Shown piece after piece: positions 56,905 to 64,000 of a stretch of 64,000 nucleotides of DNA. Each line of letters starts with the position of its first letter. Within the stretch, counting starts at the first letter, position 1. The notes below the pieces were generated by a model that searched no databases, was not told where the DNA came from, and was given only the letters and a program-made list of their open reading frames with translations. The DNA comes from Nicotiana tabacum (Eukaryota; Streptophyta; Magnoliopsida; Solanales; Solanaceae), in the NCBI RefSeq assembly GCF_000715075.1, contig NC_134087.1, forward strand, positions 187,581,276-187,645,275, written 5' to 3'. A program made the translations under genes and the position numbers.

Positions 56905-59900
56905 ATGGAAATTGTTGGTGCAGTGATAAGCATGATACAATGTTTTTGTGGAGAGACCTGCTCGCATCAATCCATTTCCGAAAAATGTATGTATATGAGA
57001 AAGCCTCATGCATTAGCAAATAGAATTGAAGAAAAGATGGAATTGCTTAAAGCTCGGGAGGAGGATGTTAGAAGAAAGTTACAAGTGGAAAAAGTATGGC
57101 GCGGAATGGAGCCAAAAGCTGAGGTAAATATGTGGCTTACTAATGTAGGAAAGATCAAAAGTTCTGTAGCTTGCTTGCAAGAAGAAATTACTAAAAACAA
57201 GAGTTGTTTAAATGGATGTTGTCCAAATTATACGTCTCGATTGAAGCTGGGGAAACACTTTAATAAGAAAATTAAAGAAGCCGACAGGCTGTTGGCGCAG
57301 AGCATATATCCAGATGCTTCATTAGTTGACATGATGCCTCAGAGAGGAAACATATTACCAGCAACTTCATTAGTGGGAGAAACTGCTCAAAGAAGTTTAA
57401 AATTAGTGTGGGAGTATTTGAATGATGGACACACTGGGATAATTGGTATTTATGGAATGGGGGGAGTGGGTAAGACATCCATCTTGGTAGCAATTAATAA
57501 TCGACTTTTGAGAGAGAGCACAGCTTTTGATAATGTCATTTGGGTCACGGCATCCAAGGATTCAAATGTCCAAAAGTTACAAAAGGATATTGCTAGAGCT
57601 GTATGTTTATCTTTTGATGAGGAAGACGATGAAATGGCAAGAGCAGCTCAATTACTTGAAGCCTTGATGCGAAGAAGAAGATTTCTTTTAATTATAGATG
57701 ATTTATGGGAAGCATTTTCGTTGGAGGTTGTAGGAATCCCATCCCCAGGTTATGGGCATGAGTGCAAGTTGATAATAACTACCAGATCTATGATGGTTTG
57801 TCGTGGCATGGAAACAATGAGAGACGTTGAAGTTAGTGTGCTTTCTAAGGAAGAAGCATATGACCTCTTTAAACAAAAGGTCGGTGACGAGGTGCTAGCA
57901 TCTCCAAGATTACAAGCTGTTGCCGAGGATGTCGCGATGGAGTGTGGAGGTCTTCCACTAGCTCTTGTAACAGTTGGTCGGGCTTTAAGAAGAGAAAATG
58001 ATATGAGGCAATGGGAAAATGCATTAAGCCAGCTGAAAAGTGCAATGGGAAGAATAGAAGGAATGGAGAATCGAGTCTTTACACGTCTGAGATTTAGCTA
58101 TGAAAGACTGAAGGACAATGTGACTCGGTCATGCTTTCTTTATTGTGCATTGTACCCAGAGGATCATCATATTGAGACTGAAGAACTGATTAAATATTGG
58201 ATATGGGAAGGCATGTTGGATAATCTCGGGTATGGAGAATCCAAGATGCTGCAGGGAAAGATGATATTAGATGAACTGAAAAACGCGTGTCTGTTAGAGA
58301 TCGGCTGTCAAGAAGGTAGTTTGAATGAATTTGTCAAAATGCATGACCTCATTAGGGATATGGCAATAGCTGTTACAAGAGTGAATCCACTGTTTATGAT
58401 CCGAGCAGGAAGTGGAATTCGTGTCCCACCAGTTGAGAATGAATGGCTTGTAGGCCTTGAAAGAATCTCCTTAATGAGAAATGATTTGAGCACTTTGAGT
58501 TTTGAACCGAGATGCCCTCAGCTAACTACCTTGCTCTTGCAGTATAATTCATTGTCCAAGGGCATACTTCCTTCTTTCTTTAACCATCTAGGAAGTCTCA
58601 AAGTTCTGGACTTATCTTACACAGGCATCGCTAGGTTACCCGAGTCACTTTCGAATCTGGAAAACCTCCATGCTCTGCTACTACGCAGTTGTTGGAACTT
58701 GCGTTACGTGCCAACAATGGAAAGGCTCAAGGAGCTGAGGGTTTTGGATCTCTCTTCTACATCAATCGAGTGTACGCCACAGGGAATGGAAATGTTACTC
58801 AATCTGAAGCATCTGGATCTCTCCTACACTACTGTTGATGGATTTGATATTCGAATTTTAGGAACATTCAGGTTTTTGGAAGACCTCTTAACGATTGGTT
58901 TATGGCAACCTCTAATGTTCGGTTTGGATTTTGTTAATGTCGTGGCAAGCTGCACCAACTTGGCAAACCTTGAAGCCAATTTCAGCACTTTGCACGACTT
59001 CAATCGTTATGTCTTGTCAGGTCACTGGAGCATGCTTGAGAGTTTCAAATTTTGTTTAGGCTATCCTCAATCTTCTAAATTACCTGGAAAAAATAGTGTA
59101 GGATTTTTCGGGATTCACATCGTTGAAATGGAAGCCCCTTCTTGGTTGCCAACGATACTTGAATTGGCCGTTCATGAATGCTCTGGTATCACTCACTTAC
59201 CAATGTTTATTATGAACGCCTCTTCCCACCTAAAACATTGCAAAATAAAGTATTGCGACGAGATGGAATGGATTATAACTTCCGAGTGGGGCACATTTCC
59301 CGAATTAGAGTTGCTAGAGATCGAGGGTCTGAGCAGACTGCAAAATATATGCAAGGGGATTCCACCAGCGGGCACTCTTTCAACACTTAAAGTGTTGAAT
59401 GTTACTGCCTGTGATAATCTCACTACTCTGCTGCCACTTGAGTTAGTGCAGCAACTCAACAACCTTGAAGAGATTGAATTGCGAAGCTGTCTAATGCTGG
59501 AGGAGATTGTTACAGAAGCAGAAAGTGAAGAGGTCATTCAAGAGAACGACAATGAAGTGGTCCTCCCAAGTTTGCAAAAATTAAGATTAGTTTCTATACC
59601 AAGACTGAGAAGCATATGCAGAGGTCCGATGATTTGTGATTCCTTAACGACTATTGAAGTCATAGATTGTCCGGAGCTGGAAATAATTCCCTTCTTTCTG
59701 GAAATAAGGCAGCAACTAGCTGACTCTCTCAAACAGATAAAAGGAAGCAGAAGGTGGTGGTGGACATTAGAGCGGAACCACCCTATTGCCACGTCTCTCC
59801 TTGCTCCACTCTTTAAACCTGAATCTGCTCCTAATGAAGACATTAGGGTTGATTCCAACACCATAAACAGTTATGGTGGCAGCTCGGGGAGTTCTTCTTT

Positions 59901-59913
59901 TGGGCCGCGATAA
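56905..59913 (+). CDS. CC-NB-LRR disease-resistance-type protein
   Basis: One uninterrupted exon encodes 1002 residues from ATG 56905 (MEIVGAVISMIQCFCGETCS). An upstream in-frame ATG at 56851 is less likely because a splice acceptor lies between the two. Order: coiled-coil N-terminus of the RPS2/RPS5 type (to about 165), P-loop GMGGVGKTS (184-192), kinase 2 LLIIDDLWE (about 260), RNBS-B LIITTRS, GLPLAL (about 350), RNBS-D CFLYCALYPEDH, MHD at 479-481, then leucine-rich repeats from about 520 to 930. The tail ends in GGSSGSSSFGPR. Such proteins detect pathogen effectors in the cytoplasm and trigger immune responses; the recognised effector cannot be told. All nucleotide-binding motifs are intact, so it could be functional. 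Confidence 0.95.
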   Translation: MEIVGAVISMIQCFCGETCSHQSISEKCMYMRKPHALANRIEEKMELLKAREEDVRRKLQVEKVWRGMEPKAEVNMWLTNVGKIKSSVACLQEEITKNKSCLNGCCPNYTSRLKLGKHFNKKIKEADRLLAQSIYPDASLVDMMPQRGNILPATSLVGETAQRSLKLVWEYLNDGHTGIIGIYGMGGVGKTSILVAINNRLLRESTAFDNVIWVTASKDSNVQKLQKDIARAVCLSFDEEDDEMARAAQLLEALMRRRRFLLIIDDLWEAFSLEVVGIPSPGYGHECKLIITTRSMMVCRGMETMRDVEVSVLSKEEAYDLFKQKVGDEVLASPRLQAVAEDVAMECGGLPLALVTVGRALRRENDMRQWENALSQLKSAMGRIEGMENRVFTRLRFSYERLKDNVTRSCFLYCALYPEDHHIETEELIKYWIWEGMLDNLGYGESKMLQGKMILDELKNACLLEIGCQEGSLNEFVKMHDLIRDMAIAVTRVNPLFMIRAGSGIRVPPVENEWLVGLERISLMRNDLSTLSFEPRCPQLTTLLLQYNSLSKGILPSFFNHLGSLKVLDLSYTGIARLPESLSNLENLHALLLRSCWNLRYVPTMERLKELRVLDLSSTSIECTPQGMEMLLNLKHLDLSYTTVDGFDIRILGTFRFLEDLLTIGLWQPLMFGLDFVNVVASCTNLANLEANFSTLHDFNRYVLSGHWSMLESFKFCLGYPQSSKLPGKNSVGFFGIHIVEMEAPSWLPTILELAVHECSGITHLPMFIMNASSHLKHCKIKYCDEMEWIITSEWGTFPELELLEIEGLSRLQNICKGIPPAGTLSTLKVLNVTACDNLTTLLPLELVQQLNNLEEIELRSCLMLEEIVTEAESEEVIQENDNEVVLPSLQKLRLVSIPRLRSICRGPMICDSLTTIEVIDCPELEIIPFFLEIRQQLADSLKQIKGSRRWWWTLERNHPIATSLLAPLFKPESAPNEDIRVDSNTINSYGGSSGSSSFGPR

Positions 59914-60540
59914 TATTCTTACTGTAAGTAATAAGCTTGCACTCTCTTAAAGACTCTCTCAGGGATTTTGAACTGTTATTTAATCAGAATTGATTTGAAG
60001 TCAAAAGTTTTTAATTTTGTGAATCATGTTTCTTATTCAACACAATAGGAGAACGGATATAGAGCGTTGACTGAGTAGGCAAATATCTGAATAGGAGAAC
60101 GGATATGGCTATTTCTGGCAGGAAACCTCAAGAACCATTTAATATTGTAATAGATGCACTTATGCGTTGTTTTGGTTACAGTTTTATTGTCCTGGATTAT
60201 CTCCCTATTACAGTCACGCTACAAGCTCTGGTAGTTCTTCTTTCGGGCCACAATAACTTTCTCATGGTAAGAAACAAGCTTACACTCTCTTAAAGACTCT
60301 TTAGGGATTTCAAATTGTTATATGATCAACATTGATTTGAAGTCACAAGTACTGAATATTTTTGAATCAATTTTTTTTGTTCACCTCTAAGATAGTGGAC
60401 ATATTGTGTTGAGTGAGTAGGCCAATTATCTGAAAAATTGTGTTATGCCTAATGGCTAATCCTGGCAGGAACTTTAGAAAAAACAAAAAAAAGGGATTGT
60501 AATGGAACGACTTATGCCTTGTTTACTTTGCAGTTTATCC
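59870..60540 (+). repeat. Tandem duplication of the NLR 3' flank
   Basis: The end of the NLR gene (AGCTCGGGGAGTTCTTCTTT, TGGGCCGCGATAATATTCTT, then AAGCTTGCACTCTCTTAAAG) recurs at 60221-60300 (AGCTCTGGTAGTTCTTCTTT, CGGGCCACAATAACTTTCTC, AAGCTTACACTCTCTTAAAG), about 340 bp later. Following sequence (GACTGAGTAGGCAAATATCT against GAGTGAGTAGGCCAATTATC) also repeats. Copy 2 is a remnant of a duplicated NLR tail. Confidence 0.75.
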
Positions 60541-60839
60541 CGACTTGTTTCCTACTAAGCTATTATGCGTTTCTTTCTTCTATTTTATTAAATAAAGAAC
60601 AGTGCTGTCGCCTATATCATATCAAACTTTTGTCGTCGTGTTTAATATTTTGGTTGTTTTTGAGTCCTCGTAACGAAAATGAAGAGGGGATTATTAGGTG
60701 AGTTTTTCTTATTGTCATAGAAACCCATGATTTCAAGAAGTGATTTTTCATTATTTTAGCTGCATGCACATTTTTAGTGATGAATCAGTCCAAATTAGCA
60801 GAGATTATTTTTATGCATCTTTCAATTATCATTTCAGGA

Positions 60840-61690
60840 GAAAATTCAGTAAAATACCCTTTTTCTAAGTCCAGACCTTGCCAGTGTCTCAACATGGTTC
60901 TGGACACGATCAGCTCCAGTTTGGTTTGGCTCCAGCAGGTGCAGTCTATCTCGGCTGATTCCTCTCCATGAAACAGGCCTAGAGTTTGCACAATCAGTAG
61001 GTCTTCGCCTCAGGCGCTCACCTTCTGTACAATCTGTCGTGCAGCTGAGAGATCCGTAGACACGATTGGAATGTTGTATATAGCTACTCATAGACAAGCT
61101 CCCATCATCACTCTTTCTCTGGCTTGAGACACCTTTTCTGGACCTTCATCAGATTTCAGGGGAACGTGGTTGGGTCGACCCCATCCTTCCCACTGGATGC
61201 CCCTGAAATTGGGCCGGTCATAGCCCACATCCCGCCTGATGGTGCCCAGACCTTTCCCATTCGGGTGATCAGCAGCAGCATACAGATAAAGGATACTGTT
61301 TTCATTTGCACTGTTAATGTAAATGTTCTGATCATTTGTTAAAGTCAAGGCCATTTCAAGTAGCAAAATCTGCAACTTCTTTAGCGAGTCAGCAGCTTCA
61401 TCAAGTGAAGGCCTTTCCAGCGGATGAATGACAATGCATCCACAACACCAGGACGAGGATGAGCACTCGAGTGCTGCTCTCAAGGTTTATGCCTTCATAG
61501 GCTGCAGCAGCCATGGCTAGCACGTACAGTTTGGTGCGAAGGGCTATAAAATGAAACAACTTGTGTTATCATGAGCAACATCTATGATGCAATTGTGTAG
61601 TTAACTCTGTTGTAATCGCGAGCTTGAAATATGTTCACGATGACAGTTTCTGCATCGATCTTGGCAGCACTTTCAATGGATTCAAGAGCT
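60840..61690 (-). pseudogene. Unidentified gene fragments on the minus strand
   Basis: The GC content rises and minus-strand frames look protein-like. One contains CIVIHPLERPSLDEAADSLKKL (within 61088-61483), reminiscent of the C-terminal end of receptor kinases. Another reads MRQIKQALESIESAAKIDAE and TVIVNIFQARDYNRVN near 61590-61710. They are short, in different frames and have no clear splice structure, so I cannot join them into a gene. They may be debris of one or more genes or a region of captured fragments. Confidence 0.3.
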
Positions 61691-61775
61691 TGTTTAATTT
61701 GTCGCATGATTTAGATATGTAGACTTTGCAACATATAGCAACAATTGTATTACAGTTTTCTTCTTGTCCTTGCAC

Positions 61776-62689
61776 AGTCGAAATAGAGCCGTCAAAATGG
61801 GCTTGGCCCGTGAGGCCAGTCCAACCCAACCCGCTACTTGGGTAGGGTTGGGCTAGGATTTTTTGAGCCCATTTAAAACCGAGGCTTATAGGCCCGCCCA
61901 AGTCAACCCACTAGCCCTTGAGGCTTGACCGAGGTTGGGCCTGGGCCGGCCCGTGGGCCAAAAATTAATTAAATTCAAATTAATTAACTATTAAATATTT
62001 AAAAAAAGTAAAAACTAAGAATACCATTAACTATAATCCTAATTCCCCAACCCTAGATTGCTCATTTACCCTTCCATATCAATTAGAATTTAGATTTTTG
62101 ACATGCATATAATATGACAAAATTACAATTTCTTTTGCTTAATTAATAACGAACTCGAAAAGTTTTAGGTGGCCAATAATAATCTTTTTTCAAAAGAAAA
62201 TATTACTTTAAGTGGCCAATGATCAGTTTGGATTACTTTAATATATTATTAATATTTAAACTGCTCTTTATTATAGAAAAAGATCAATTTTAAACACAAA
62301 AAAAAGAGAGCTAGAGATAGATGAAAGAAAAGTGTTAAGAAAATATTCATGTAACATTAAAAAAGAAGAGCTAGAGATATAGATAATTTGCATTTCAATT
62401 ATGAGATTCCTCGTCAAATATCAAGTTTTTTGTTTGCCCTAACCAAACAGAAGTTGTTTACATGATTAATCGACTACGTCACAAAAAAATATTTAAGGAT
62501 TTAAGAATTTTTTTTTTCTAAAAAAAATTGAAGGGTCGGCCCGCCCTAGCCCACGGCCCTCTTAGGGCTGGGTTGGGCTGGCCATTTTAAGGCCTATTCA
62601 TATGGCGGCCCGGCTCGTCCTAACCCACCAAATTTAAAAGCCCACGAGGCTTGGGCTGGGCTGGTCCATTTTGACAGTTATAGTCGAAA
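61776..62689. mobile_element. hAT-like non-autonomous element
   Basis: The element 61784-62681 is flanked by a perfect 8 bp AGTCGAAA duplication (61776-61783 and 62682-62689), the hAT hallmark. Its ends carry inverted GTCAAAATGG sequence (GAGCCGTCAAAATGGGC and, reverse complemented, AACTGTCAAAATGGACC). Both subterminal regions are GC-rich and full of GGGCTTGGCCC-type repeats, while the core is AT-rich. No transposase is present. Confidence 0.8.
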
Positions 62690-64000
62690 GACGAAGATTC
62701 TAACATCAATTAAAGGTGATGTTGAGCTTTATACATATTTGAGATACAACTTTTTTATATGCCATTTTGCACAATAACATGCAAAATGGTAGGCCAATTT
62801 AAAGTCTAATTACCGTATCGTATCGACCGACAAACACCCCTAATTACAGAGATACTTAGTAGCATTTCGACATAAATTTGGTTGAAACTTGAAAAAAGAA
62901 TTTTGAAAATAAATTTTGGAAGTTGAAGTTGTATTTGAACATGTATTTTATTTGAGTGGAAAAAGAATTTTCTCCAAAAACTACGCTAAACTAGATTTTG
63001 AGAAGTTGAAAAAAAAAATCAATTTTTTTTTTTCAAAAACTGATCAAATTACATGACAAACAATATTTTCAAAAAATAAAAAATTGGAACTTTTTTGCTA
63101 AAATCTTTAACAAAACGGGAGCTTAATAGTTACTAACATCTAAAAATTCAATTGACAAATATACATCATAATTGCATGTATAGATACCCTTGGTTTATTT
63201 CTAACTTATGAGTCTTTTCATCTGTAAATTTAACACAATAATATTAGTTGATTGTATATATACAAGTGAAACTAATATGTATCACTCTGCTATTACTTAC
63301 AATTAGAATAACCTCTAAATATAAAATTGTATGCGTCCACCGAAAGTTGGTAACCTTCGTCGCCGGCAGCATTTGGTACTCTCTTGATAACTTCAATAGT
63401 TCACTAAGTTTTATCAATTTCGTGATACATTAATCCAGGTATTTATTTATAAAGAAATATTAACATTAATACCTAATGACGCCAACAGCAAAAGAATGCT
63501 CAAACGCCAACAGCAAAAGGAAGCTCCTCCTACTGACCCCTTTTTAATCCCTTCTCCCCCGTCTTCTTAATCAACTTTCAACATAATTAAGAGAGCTAAT
63601 GACTAATATAATTAGCCATACTGTGGAACAAGCTGCATGCTTCTCCTTCCATTCTTCTACACATGTAACGAATTAGTATTAACAAATAAGATCAATGCTT
63701 CTAATCTCTTAACTTTAAGCTATTTATAAAGAAATGAAGCTTCAGAATGCTTCTAATCCCTTATCATTGACTGTGGCTCTTTCATGGGTTTAAATCGAAC
63801 AAATACTAAATTTCAGGATGCTTTTGTTAATATATTAGCGATAAAAGTAGAATAGAGAAGCACAAATCTATTAAATTATTCAAAAGCAATGGCTTAAGAC
63901 CAGTGGTGGATCAATCTAATACAATCAAACTTCTCTATAACAGTATCGTTGATCACACCCAACTCTGGTCCTAAAAAGATAAGCGGTCGCTGCAAATATA
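62690..64000. other. AT-rich spacer at the end of the window
   Basis: No gene recognised. A short direct repeat (CGCCAACAGCAAAAG, at 63481 and 63503) and a pyrimidine-rich stretch (63525-63565) are present. Promoter sequence of a gene beyond the window is possible but not shown. Confidence 0.4.

Overview
The window is plant nuclear DNA from the nightshade family (Solanaceae), probably Nicotiana. The evidence is large intron-rich genes with plant splice sites, AT-rich spacers, tRNA-derived SINEs that look like the tobacco TS/SolS type, several dispersed repeats I recognise as common in Solanaceae, and a long Ty3/gypsy element of the Tat lineage. No prokaryotic, organellar or CRISPR signal was seen.

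Layout. 217-315: last exon of a receptor-like kinase of the STRUBBELIG family. 1117-9648: a six-exon zinc alcohol dehydrogenase of the cinnamyl-alcohol/mannitol dehydrogenase type, with a SINE, a Stowaway-like MITE and an apparent 3.2 kb Helitron in its introns. 9.9-10.5 kb: a dispersed repeat. 11306-15888: a 13-exon secretory carrier membrane protein (SCAMP). 16.8-21.9 kb: repeats, including an LTR-like block. 21932-35689: a complete Tat-type LTR retrotransposon on the minus strand, with two 560 bp LTRs and a GGTAT target duplication. It is interrupted by a 2.7 kb solo LTR and carries a four-exon ORF antisense to gag-pol. 38045-42108: an ULTRAPETALA-type SAND-domain regulator. 43009-47247 (minus): NAF1, the H/ACA snoRNP assembly factor, with a telo-box promoter. 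50.1-54.0 kb: a tandem duplication of a double-RING gene, one copy decayed and one intact, each copy carrying a different MITE. 56905-59913: a single-exon CC-NB-LRR resistance-type gene followed by a duplicated 3' flank. 59.9-64 kb: gene debris, a hAT-like element and AT-rich spacer.

The genes do not form a pathway; they are ordinary neighbours (metabolism, trafficking, chromatin, ribosome biogenesis, ubiquitin, immunity) separated by transposons. The most interesting items are the spliced antisense ORF inside the Tat element, the reciprocal empty sites in the RING duplication, the double-RING protein with an altered metal ligand, and the Helitron inside the dehydrogenase gene. All family names come from motif recognition by eye; no database search was run.
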